From the NCBI RefSeq assembly GCF_000012365.1, contig NC_007651.1, positions 248,001-312,000 of the forward strand: a stretch of 64,000 nucleotides of DNA, read 5' to 3'. The notes under the pieces are model-generated. The model made no database searches and was not told the origin of the DNA. It saw only the letters and a program-made list of their open reading frames with translations. The translations under genes were made by a program, and so were the position numbers. Position 1 is the first letter of the stretch. Each line of letters opens with the position of its first letter. Positions 47,248-54,571 of the stretch are shown here, piece after piece. The DNA comes from Burkholderia thailandensis E264 (GTDB taxonomy: Bacteria; Pseudomonadota; Gammaproteobacteria; Burkholderiales; Burkholderiaceae).

Positions 47248-47608
47248 GCCCTCTCCTTTTGTTGTGATGTCTTGTATTCGTTGCGGGCCGCGGCCGGTTG
47301 CCCGCCGCGATCCTGCCGTCCTCGTCTCCGCCAATGGCTTGCAAACGTTACAAGAAATCGTCGCGGCGGGGAAGCGTCACCGTATTGCGAGCGGGGGCTT
47401 CGCGTCGTGGCGGTTCGGGTGAGCGGTCAGTCGACTCGATTGTTGCGTCGAGCGACGTAAAGCGTCGATGCGCGAGCGTGCGTCGAGCGACGCGCGCGAA
47501 CGGGCCCGTCGGTGTGGCGAGCCGTTCGGCCCACTCCGATCATGCATGCGGATATTGAAAATGGCGTGACGGCGAACCCCACGAATCGCGGCGCGTCACG
47601 CCGATCGA
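47248..47608. other. 361-bp intergenic region between the hypothetical gene and hpnL
   Basis: No supportable gene. A 13-bp direct repeat, GCGTCGAGCGACG, occurs at 47445-47457 and 47480-47492. There is no clear terminator for hpnL. Confidence 0.65.
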
Positions 47609-48646
47609 TCACGAACTGCTCGCCGCGACCGATGCCTCCGCGTGCTGCCACGCGAACAGGCCGGGCACGAAGATCAGCAGATCGCGGATGCGCCGCGCGC
47701 CCGCGAGCCCGAGCGACGTCGCCGGGTCGAGCCCGAGCGCGCCGCCGATCAGCACGAATCCGCCTTCCTGCACCCCGAGCCCGCCCGGCACGAAGAACGC
47801 GGCGCTGCTGAGCGCCTGGATCAGCGCTTCGATCACGAGCGCGTCGATGAACGAGACGGGCGCGCCGAGAAAATGCAACGCGAGCCAGATTTCGAGCGAC
47901 GTCGCAAGATGTTGCAGCGGCTGCCAGAAGAACAGATAGCGCACGACAATGCCGCGCCTCCGCCAGACGGCCTTCAGCGCATCGTCGATCTGCGCGGAGC
48001 GCTCGACGAGCGACGCGAGCTGACCGCCGGCGACGCGATTGAGCGCATGCATCGCGCGCTCGAACGGCTTCGCGTGCTGCACGAGCGCGAACAGGATCAA
48101 GAGCGGCGCGAGCGCGGCGAGGCCCCACGCGAACATGCCGGCGACGCGCGCGGTGTCCGACGTCGCGCGCACGAGCAGAAAGCCGACGCCCGCGAGCGCG
48201 AAAAGCGCCTGGCTGATCAGCGTGAGCTGCATGTCCGCGACGAGGCTCGCGACCGCCGCGGGCGCCGTCAGCCCATGCGCGCGCAGCAGGCGGAACGACG
48301 CGAGCTCGCCGCCGATGCGCGCGACGGGCAGCAGCCCGTTGACCGATTCGCGAATCCACACGAGTTGCAGCATCGCGCGCAGGCTCGGCCGATCCGGCGG
48401 CGCGATCAGCGTTTGCCAGTCTTTCGCGTTCGCGAGCATCGGCAGCAGGTGCGACGCGGCCGCGACGACGAGGCCGATCCCCGCCGCGCGCAGCAGATCC
48501 AGCACCGCGCGCGGATCGTCGCGCGCGACGAGCCAGAGCGAGACCGCGAGCCCCGCGAGCGCCGCGATGCGTCCCGCATGCTTCATCATTTGTCGGTTGC
48601 GTGCGTCGCGCGCATCGTGTGGTGATCGCATAGGTTCGTTTTGCAT
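47609..48646 (-). CDS. hpnL: HpnL-type flippase-like membrane protein (hopanoid-associated, LPG synthase TM-like)
   Basis: A 345-residue inner-membrane protein with about seven to eight hydrophobic helices, matching the lysylphosphatidylglycerol synthase TM-like (UPF0104) family. Key segments are WIRESVNGLLPVARIGGELA and ALIQALSSAAFFVPGGLGVQEGGF. It follows the glycosyltransferase HpnI on the same strand after 34 bp. HpnL is associated with hopanoid modification, perhaps moving lipid intermediates. The start is uncertain: ATG 48646 is used, but 48631 and 48589 are in frame. Confidence 0.85.
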   Translation of the reverse strand: MQNEPMRSPHDARDARNRQMMKHAGRIAALAGLAVSLWLVARDDPRAVLDLLRAAGIGLVVAAASHLLPMLANAKDWQTLIAPPDRPSLRAMLQLVWIRESVNGLLPVARIGGELASFRLLRAHGLTAPAAVASLVADMQLTLISQALFALAGVGFLLVRATSDTARVAGMFAWGLAALAPLLILFALVQHAKPFERAMHALNRVAGGQLASLVERSAQIDDALKAVWRRRGIVVRYLFFWQPLQHLATSLEIWLALHFLGAPVSFIDALVIEALIQALSSAAFFVPGGLGVQEGGFVLIGGALGLDPATSLGLAGARRIRDLLIFVPGLFAWQHAEASVAASSS

Positions 48647-48680
48647 GACGAAGAAAAGCTAGTTCGACGCGCGATGCCGA

Positions 48681-49928
48681 TCAGGCATTCGGGCGTTTCT
48701 CCGGCGCGGGGCACAGGCGGCCGTCGCGATCGACGTCGAAGCTGAAGCCGCGCCAGATCACGCGCGACGACGAGAAGCTCGCGACGAAGATGCCGAATGC
48801 GATCAGGTCCGCGAGCGGCAGCGGCCACAGGTCGCGCACCGGCCGTTTCGTCGCGTGATCGACGATGCATTTCGAGACGGCGCGCGCGGCGAGCGAGGCC
48901 GGCACGAGCGGCCACGCCCACGCCGCGCCGCTCGACAGCACGCTGGCGAGCAGCGCGAGCGCGAGCGGGTGCGTGAGCAGCGAGCCGAGGTGGCCGCGCG
49001 GATCGACCGCGCGGATCGTGCGGCTCCAGCGCAACTCGTGCTCGACGAGCTGCGCGACCCGCGTCTCGACGCAGCCGTGTTCGATCGCGAACGGCGGCAC
49101 GACGACTCGCGCACCGCACGCGCGCACCGCTTCGCCGATCGCGTGATCCTCGGCCAGATGATGCGCGAATTGCGCGAGGCCGCCTATCGCATCGAGCGTT
49201 GCGCGGCGCATCGCGATCGTCTGGCCGAAGCACGGTCGCGCGAGTTTCAGCGCGAGGCCCGTCACCACGCCCGGCAGGAACTGATGATTGGTGACGAGCG
49301 CCTCGACGCGCGGCCAGAAGCCGGGGTCCGGGCGGCCGCGATAGACGCAGGTCACGAGCCCGACGTCCGGTTCGTCGAGTTCGCCGACGATATGCCGCAC
49401 GTAATCGGGGCCGACGCTCACGTCGCTGTCCGCGAAGATCAGCACGTCGTGCACGGCGGCGGGCAGCATGTTGACGAGGTTCGCGATCTTGCGGTTCGGG
49501 CCGTACAGGCGGGCGTCGGCGACGATCGTCACGTGCGCGCCGGGAAACGCGTCGCGCAAGGCATCGACGGCGCGCAGCGCGGGATCGTCGCGATCGTGCA
49601 CGCCGAACAGGAACTGGATCGGGCCATCGTAGCGCTGCTCGCAAAAGCTCGCGAGATTCGCGAACAGCGTCTGCTCGTTACCGTGCAACGGCTTGACGAT
49701 CGTGACGGGCGGGCACGCGCGCGGCTCGCGCGGCGCGCGGGCGAAGAAGCGGTGCGTGAGCGCTGCCGCGACGAGCGTGTACGCGCAGCCGAATGCGGCG
49801 GCGATCGCGCACGGCGCGGCGAGCAGGCAGGCGAGCAGCGCGACGAAGCGGCCGATGTCCCCGAACGAGATCAGCTCGGCCGCGAGCAGCGCGCAGACGG
49901 CGCCGGCGAGCCACGCGAGCGCTTTCAT
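48681..49928 (-). CDS. hpnI: Hopanoid glycosyltransferase HpnI (GT2-like)
   Basis: A 415-residue membrane-bound glycosyltransferase related to ceramide glucosyltransferases. An N-terminal membrane region precedes the GT2 domain: VTIVKPLHGNEQTLFANLAS, then the DxD motif in IFADSDVSVGPDYV, and a (Q/R)xxRW-type motif in LRWSRTIRAVDPRG. C-terminal helices re-enter the membrane. In hopanoid producers HpnI adds N-acetylglucosamine to bacteriohopanetetrol. hpnL is coupled downstream; the core shc genes are not in this window. Confidence 0.9.
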   Translation of the reverse strand: MKALAWLAGAVCALLAAELISFGDIGRFVALLACLLAAPCAIAAAFGCAYTLVAAALTHRFFARAPREPRACPPVTIVKPLHGNEQTLFANLASFCEQRYDGPIQFLFGVHDRDDPALRAVDALRDAFPGAHVTIVADARLYGPNRKIANLVNMLPAAVHDVLIFADSDVSVGPDYVRHIVGELDEPDVGLVTCVYRGRPDPGFWPRVEALVTNHQFLPGVVTGLALKLARPCFGQTIAMRRATLDAIGGLAQFAHHLAEDHAIGEAVRACGARVVVPPFAIEHGCVETRVAQLVEHELRWSRTIRAVDPRGHLGSLLTHPLALALLASVLSSGAAWAWPLVPASLAARAVSKCIVDHATKRPVRDLWPLPLADLIAFGIFVASFSSSRVIWRGFSFDVDRDGRLCPAPEKRPNA

Positions 49929-50230
49929 CGCGCGACCTTCGGCGTGCGCAGACGCGCACGAACGGCCGCCGCGCGATCGTTCGGACGATCGTGGCGACGT
50001 GCGGCGAGATCGAGACAGGACAAGCTGATGGCTCCGCGTGAATGCGACTCTCGTCGGGAGGCGCCGGGCCGGCGTTCGCGTGCGGCGCGCGTCCGGTCCA
50101 GCATGCCTTGTCCGGGCGCGCGCCGCAACGCTTAAATTGCGACGCGAAGCGGCGCCGGTGTGCGGCCGGACGAATCACCGTAACGCGCGGAGCCGACTTT
50201 CCGATGGCGTTATCGTGACAAATCGGTTTA
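49929..50230. other. 302-bp region upstream of hpnI, left of the MITE
   Basis: GC-rich, no credible gene on either strand. It should carry the hpnI promoter; none with good spacing was found. Confidence 0.6.
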
Positions 50231-50416
50231 GGGCCCGTTCACGCCAATAACGCACGTTCTCCCGATTTTTGCGTTCATTCGCCGGGTTGGCCGGCGGAAG
50301 GGCAGATCGCCGCGCCACGCATCCTTGCGAATGCACAGAGTATTCGCTTCGTCCCGTTCCTCGCGCTCGGCCCTTCTGCCGGCCGGCGCAAGTCCGCTAT
50401 CAGCGTGAACGGGGCC
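50231..50416. mobile_element. 186-bp MITE-like element with IS5-type ends
   Basis: Terminal inverted repeats GGGCCCGTTCACGC (50231-50244) and GCGTGAACGGGGCC (50403-50416) match at 13 of 14 bases. A second, internal inverted repeat of 15 bp (50289-50303 with 50370-50384, 14 of 15) would fold the whole element. The dinucleotide TA flanks both ends (50229-50230, 50417-50418), as for IS5-family targets. It contains no transposase. Its ends agree with those of the adjacent IS at 11 of 14 bases. Confidence 0.75.
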
Positions 50417-50418
50417 TA

Positions 50419-51231
50419 GGGCGTGTTCACACTACATTGGTTTGAGGTTATGCTTCGGAGATGGAAATCTCCGAAGCCCAATTCAAGCAGATCGAACATT
50501 GCCTGCCGCGACAGCGTGGCAATGTGAGCCTGTCGAACCTGCAAGTGCTCAACGCGATCCTTTATGTGGCCGAGCACGGATGTAAATGGCGCGGCCTGCC
50601 ACCACGTTTCGGCCGCTGGCACACGATCTACACGCGCATGAACCGTTGGTCTCGCAACGGTGTACTGGACCGAGTGTTCACGGAGTTGCAGCGCGCGCAG
50701 ATCATTCGCGTTCGGATTGAAGCGGTATCGCTGGATAGCACGATCGTGAAGGTTCATCCTGACGGCACCGGTGCGTTAAAAAAAATGGACCTCAAGCCAT
50801 CGGCAAGTCTCGCGGAGGATGGACAACCAAGATTCATATGGTTGCCGCGGATGCTCGAACAGCCATAACGTTCGCACTGTCGCCCGGTCAAGCCGGCGAT
50901 GCGCCGCAGGGACGTGCACTGCTCGAACGCCTGGGGCCGCCGAATCGGCCGCTGCACCTGCTGATGGACAAGGCGTACGAAGGTAACGAAACCCGACAAC
51001 TCGCGCTCGATCTCGGCTTCATCCCGGTCGTCCCTCCGTTGAGTACGCGCGTCGAGCCTTGGGAATACGACCGGGAAATGTACAAGCGTCGTAACGAAGT
51101 CGAGCGGCTGTTCCGTCGATTGAAGGGTTTTCGTCGCATCTTCTCGCGCTTCGACAAACTCGACTTGATGTTCATTGCCTTTATCAACTTCGCCCTGATT
51201 ATCGAAGCCCTTCGATAGTGTGAACACGCCC
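50419..51231 (+). mobile_element. Complete IS5-family (IS427-group-like) insertion sequence
   Basis: An 813-bp element with perfect 16-bp terminal inverted repeats GGGCGTGTTCACACTA (50419-50434) and TAGTGTGAACACGCCC (51216-51231). TA lies at both flanks (50417-50418 and 51232-51233), part of CTAG on each side. It encodes one transposase in two frames. Its left end abuts the MITE-like element and shares the TA. Confidence 0.9.
50461..51218 (+). CDS. IS5-family transposase in two frames (probable programmed -1 frameshift)
   Basis: The first frame runs from MEISEAQFKQIEHCLPRQRG to the A8 run at 50778-50785. There the reading moves back one base, giving NGPQAIGKSRGGWTTKIHMV. It ends FINFALIIEALR at a TAG that is itself the first three bases of the right terminal repeat. 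LDSTIVKVH supplies the first DDE Asp, LLMDKAYEG the second and KRRNEVERLFRRLKGFR the Glu. Without slippage the first frame would end at 50868. Because IS5-family elements of this type use A-run frameshifting, the gene is likely functional. Confidence 0.9.
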
Positions 51232-51335
51232 TAGACGATTCGACGGCGCGCGGGCGGCGGGCGCGCGGCGCCGCCGTGAACGGCGCGCGCGGCGCAGGAA
51301 ATGAAAGGTGTGACAGATGAGGAAAGCGAAACGGG

Positions 51336-52880
51336 TCAGAACGCGATCGTCGTGCGTACGCCGACGATCGCTTCATTGCCGATTCGCGTGCCCGGCTCGT
51401 TCGGGTTCGGGATGCCGCCGCCCGGCCGGAATGCGTACTGGAAGTCCGCCTGCAATTGCCACCACGGCGTCATCTGATACTGGTAGGTCGCCTCGAGCAG
51501 CGTTTCCGCGCGGCGCACCGGATAGCCGGGCGTCTGGAACACGCCGGCGTCGCCGTCGGCGCCGCGCGCGTGCGAGCCGACTTTCGCGTAGCTGACGGCG
51601 AGCCCCGCCGTGTCGTTGTCGCGTCCGGCGAACGGCGCCCTCAGCGTGACGCCGGCATTCAGCGTGAAGTCGACCGTGTTGCGATCGCCGGGTGCGCCCA
51701 TCACGCGTGCGAACACGTTCAGCGAGCGCGGGCTGTCCGCGCCCGGGCGCCATACCATCTGGTCCGCGACCGCGTAGAAGCCGTAGTTGCCGCGATGCGT
51801 CGCCGCGATGCCGTTGCTTGCCGGATCGGCGAGCGCGACGCCGTTCGTGTCGTAGCGCGGATCGGCGAAACGCTCCGAGTTGTACCAGACGCCGAGCTTG
51901 TACATGCCCGGCAGGCCCGCCGGCTGCGGCGCCTTCGGGTCGGCGGGCGGCGCGTTCAGCGCGTACTGGAGCTCGCCGATGAAGAGCGCGCCGTTGCGCA
52001 GGTTGAAGTTCGTGCCGTGGCGATTGAGCTGCTGCGCGTCGCCGACGCCGCCCGCCGGATTGCCGTCGAACACGCCCGCCATCACCGTCCACGCATCGGA
52101 GGGCTTCGCGCGCAGCCGCACGCCGAGCGACGACAGCGGATACGCGGGGCCGCCCGCCGGCATGTCGACGGCCGGCAGCACGGGCCAGCCGAACGTCGCG
52201 TTGATGAACGTGCTCGCGTACTGGCTCACCATGAATTCCTGATCGAGGCTTTGCTGGCCGATCTTCACGTCGGCGCGGCCGTTCGCGAACGACTGCTGAT
52301 ACCAAAGTTCCCAGAGGCGCGTCGTCCCCTCTGCCTCGATGCCGCTCGCCGTCTGCAGCAGTTGCAGGTTGCGCGACGTGAGGCTCGTGCCGTGAATCTG
52401 CAGGCCCGACACGTTGAACGTGCCGCCGGGCAGCCCGATGGCCTTTTCGGTGTCGACGCTGAAGCCGAATTGCGTGAGGCCGCCGTATGCGCCGCCGCGG
52501 CTCGTGCCGCCCGACAGGTTGCGCAGGTATTCGCTCGTTTCCTGCAGGTTCAGCGTGATCCCGTGATCGCCGAGCTTGCTGCGCAGGCCGCCCATGTCGC
52601 CGAACAGGTTCGAGCGTTCCCAGAAGCCGGTGGGAGCGGGCGTGGCGGCGGCATCGGGGGCCGGCGCGGCGGATCGCGTCTGCACGCCGTCGATGGCGAG
52701 CGCCGCGGAGGTGGCGGCGGCAGCGGGCGATGCCTGCGCGGCGCTTTCGGACGCGGAGGCGGCGGCGCTCGCTGACGCGGCTTGCGCGAGTGCGGCATGC
52801 GGGACGCCGAGCGACAGCAGCAGCGGCAGGCCGGAGGCGACGCCGGATGTGACGAGCATGTGATGAACGGTTTTCTTCAT
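51336..52880 (-). CDS. Carbohydrate porin, OprB family
   Basis: A 514-residue outer-membrane protein. A signal peptide (LLLSLGVPHAALAQA) is followed by an Ala/Ser/Pro-rich stretch of about 60 residues. The OprB beta-barrel follows: LFGDMGGLRSKLGDHGITLN, IGQQSLDQEFMVSQYASTFIN (in parts) and WYNSERFADPRYD. It ends with the C-terminal Phe (GVRTTIAF), typical of outer-membrane barrels. The start at MKKTVHH (52880) follows family practice. It lies downstream of two small ORFs on the same strand. Confidence 0.9.
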   Translation of the reverse strand: MKKTVHHMLVTSGVASGLPLLLSLGVPHAALAQAASASAAASASESAAQASPAAAATSAALAIDGVQTRSAAPAPDAAATPAPTGFWERSNLFGDMGGLRSKLGDHGITLNLQETSEYLRNLSGGTSRGGAYGGLTQFGFSVDTEKAIGLPGGTFNVSGLQIHGTSLTSRNLQLLQTASGIEAEGTTRLWELWYQQSFANGRADVKIGQQSLDQEFMVSQYASTFINATFGWPVLPAVDMPAGGPAYPLSSLGVRLRAKPSDAWTVMAGVFDGNPAGGVGDAQQLNRHGTNFNLRNGALFIGELQYALNAPPADPKAPQPAGLPGMYKLGVWYNSERFADPRYDTNGVALADPASNGIAATHRGNYGFYAVADQMVWRPGADSPRSLNVFARVMGAPGDRNTVDFTLNAGVTLRAPFAGRDNDTAGLAVSYAKVGSHARGADGDAGVFQTPGYPVRRAETLLEATYQYQMTPWWQLQADFQYAFRPGGGIPNPNEPGTRIGNEAIVGVRTTIAF

Positions 52881-52978
52881 GACGAATCGTTGCTTGGATG
52901 AATGCGGGCGAGAATATCGCCCGCTCGCCGCTTGAGGTTGCCCGGCGGACACGGCGAACCGCCGGGCTTGCCGGGTGC

Positions 52979-53248
52979 TTACGAGAACCACCAGCTGACG
53001 CGCATCGCCTGATTCAGGCCGGTGCGGTAATCCGAGGCGGACAGCAGCGCGACGATCGCGACGGCGCCCGCGATGGCGCCCACGATCGCGCAGCCGACCG
53101 GCCGGGCCGGAAACCTGGTGCCCGGCAGCGTGCCGTGGCTCGCGGCGTTCGCCGCATGCGCGCGCGGCGAGATCGACGACACGACGATCCGGCGGCTCGC
53201 GAGCTGGGCGTGGCGCCCGAGCTTAGCCTTGAAAAATCGAACAAGCAT
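52979..53248 (-). CDS. Small predicted membrane protein of unknown function
   Basis: An 89-residue protein starting MLVRFFKAKLGRHAQL. The N-terminal half is basic. A single transmembrane segment (GCAIVGAIAGAVAIVALLSA) is near the C-terminus. AGGAG lies 7 nt before the ATG, which supports translation. It ends 98 bp before the OprB-type porin and is probably on the same transcript. No family was recognised. Confidence 0.55.
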   Translation of the reverse strand: MLVRFFKAKLGRHAQLASRRIVVSSISPRAHAANAASHGTLPGTRFPARPVGCAIVGAIAGAVAIVALLSASDYRTGLNQAMRVSWWFS

Positions 53249-53431
53249 GACTTCGCTCCTGTCCGCTCCGGCTTGCGCCGGACGACATGACACATCGCTT
53301 GCGCGCCGGACGGCGGCTTGCGACGAGACCTGAACAGAGCAAGCGTGCTGCGGACGAGCGGACGGAGGCCGCCGACGATGAAGCGCGCTAACTCGACCAA
53401 TGCGAGCTAGCGGCGAGGGGGAACCAAACGG
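53249..53431. other. Spacer between two small leftward ORFs
   Basis: No firm gene. One leftward frame is open across the region but lacks a good start or ribosome-binding site. A GCTAGC palindrome occurs twice near 53407 and 53432. Confidence 0.5.
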
Positions 53432-53497
53432 CTAGCGCGCGATTGCATTGCCGGCTTCGACCGGCATCGGACTGCAACTACTGGGGGACGTGTCCAC
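53432..53497 (-). CDS. Possible 21-residue leader peptide
   Basis: A very short ORF starts with GTG at 53497 and reads MDTSPSSCSPMPVEAGNAIA plus Arg. AAGGAG (53511-53506) lies eight bases before the start, an excellent site. A promoter (53531-53560) lies just upstream. It could be a leader for the small membrane protein and porin. Coding status is uncertain. Confidence 0.35.
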   Translation of the reverse strand: MDTSPSSCSPMPVEAGNAIAR

Positions 53498-53530
53498 GAG
53501 GGACTCTCCTTCTGTGACGAATCGCGGCGG

Positions 53531-53560
53531 ATTGTATGTGTGCCGCATGCGGGCGCGCAA
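53531..53560 (-). promoter_or_regulatory. Putative sigma-70 promoter for the oprB unit
   Basis: On the minus strand TTGCGC (53560-53555) and TACAAT (53536-53531) are spaced 18 bp apart. Start would be near 53524. Confidence 0.5.
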
Positions 53561-53572
53561 GCAAAAAACGAA

Positions 53573-53601
53573 TAAAAATGCCGGATCGATCAGCATCCGG
53601 C
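53573..53601 (-). terminator. Terminator-like hairpin, minus strand
   Basis: GCCGGAT (53580-53586) and ATCCGGC (53595-53601) pair with an 8-nt loop. On the minus strand the stem is followed by ATTTTTATT. No annotated leftward gene ends here, so it may end a small antisense or divergent RNA starting between 53602 and 53765. Confidence 0.5.
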
Positions 53602-53764
53602 GAAATCGGCGCGTGCGCGCGACATTCGCCGCGCGCCGCGCGTTCCGGCTTTCGATCCGGTTCCCGCTCATGGGCGATTGAAAGCAACGGACACGGTTTC
53701 ATTGCGTAAAAACTTACAGTGCCGGAAGGGCGAGAATTTTTCTTCGTGAAGCTGATGATAGTCA

Positions 53765-53794
53765 TTGACTTTCGATCGATCGCCTACCTAGAAT
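53765..53794 (+). promoter_or_regulatory. Sigma-70 promoter of the SLC11 transporter transcript
   Basis: TTGACT (53765-53770) and TAGAAT (53789-53794) are separated by 18 bp. It lies 777 bp before the transporter ATG; no stronger promoter was seen nearer. The transcript would start near 53801. Confidence 0.6.
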
Positions 53795-54164
53795 CCGGCC
53801 ATCTCCACAAATGGGGCAGCGTCCTTGGACACTTGCAGTAGTCGACCTTTGAGCAGTTTTCCTGCCTGAACGGCAAGACGTCCGCGCCCTTTCCATCGCC
53901 GCCGTTCAGCCGATCAGGCAGACGGTGCGCGCCGCAGTTAGCAGTCCCACTCCCCGTGCATCCTTGATTTGCGCCGCATGAGCGCCGCGTTTTCGCGCGC
54001 CCGTCGCGGCATTCGCCGCGAACCTCGGTTCGCGGTGCGTGTTCGCTTGGCGCCCGGCGCATGCTTCGCATGACGGCCGCGCCGAGCGTGCGTGTTCGCG
54101 TGCGCGCTTGCCGCGCGCGCGTGCATGCAGTGGTCAACCGTCAACCTTCAGACAAGGAGCCGAC

Positions 54165-54254
54165 ATGCCGGACAGTGACAGTTATCCCATATGCCGCACC
54201 CTGGATCTTTTCGATTTCGATCATCAAGGGAAGCGCGTAGGGTCCGACCGATAG
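54165..54254 (+). CDS. Short ORF in the SLC11 leader, acidic peptide
   Basis: A 29-residue ORF beginning MPDSDSYPICRTLDLFDFDH, followed by nine more residues. AAGGAG lies six bases before the ATG, a strong site. The start is Asp/Pro-rich, like the MgtL leader peptide of E. coli (MEPDP...), whose acidic/proline start destabilises ribosomes at low Mg2+. This similarity is in composition, not in alignment. Candidate regulatory leader peptide. Confidence 0.5.
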   Translation: MPDSDSYPICRTLDLFDFDHQGKRVGSDR

Positions 54255-54326
54255 GCGCATCGCGCGCATGACGTTCGGGCACGCGGCTTCCCGCCATGCG
54301 CGAGAACCCGCGCCCGGAGAATCATC

Positions 54327-54467
54327 ATGCAATTCGGTCTGCTTCTGTCGCAACTGCCGCACGTCAACGAATCGCGCGTCCACTACGACGCGATGCTGTC
54401 GCTCGAAGCCGCCGGCAAGCCGGCATCCGTCTCGTTCTGGCAGCGCCTGAAAACCCTGATTTTCTGA
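54327..54467 (+). CDS. Second short ORF in the SLC11 leader (46 residues)
   Basis: The ORF starts MQFGLLLSQLPHVNESRVHY and ends FWQRLKTLIF. GGAGA lies seven bases upstream of the ATG. It has no signal peptide or domain I recognise. It ends 104 bp before the transporter start. Its composition is less acidic than the first ORF. Either a small protein made with the transporter or part of the leader control. Confidence 0.55.
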   Translation: MQFGLLLSQLPHVNESRVHYDAMLSLEAAGKPASVSFWQRLKTLIF

Positions 54468-54571
54468 ATCTCGATGCGCTTTCGCATACGCAAGCGAGGC
54501 CGCCGCGGCGCGGCGCTTGCGCATGCCGGACGAGCGCGCCGACGCAAGCCATACCCGTTGGGAAATCCAGT

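Larger units (their letters stand above)
53801..54571 (+). promoter_or_regulatory. Long structured 5' leader of the SLC11 transporter
   Basis: About 770 nt from the predicted start site to the transporter ATG. Visible structure includes CTGCCT (53862-53867) with AGGCAG (53916-53921) around an inner stem GAACGGC (53868-53874) / GCCGTTC (53901-53907). Two short ORFs with good ribosome-binding sites follow (54165-54254, 54327-54467). Just before the transporter, CAAGCG (54491-54496) can pair either with CGCTT (54477-54481) or with CGCTTG (54514-54519), which are mutually exclusive. No known riboswitch class was recognised (no M-box or yybP-ykoY signature). The arrangement suggests translation- or metal-controlled expression; that is inference. 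Confidence 0.5.

Noticed and set aside
53801..54160. Known metal riboswitch (M-box or yybP-ykoY) in the SLC11 leader
   Set aside because: I looked for the conserved cores and did not see them. Only a covariance-model search could settle this.
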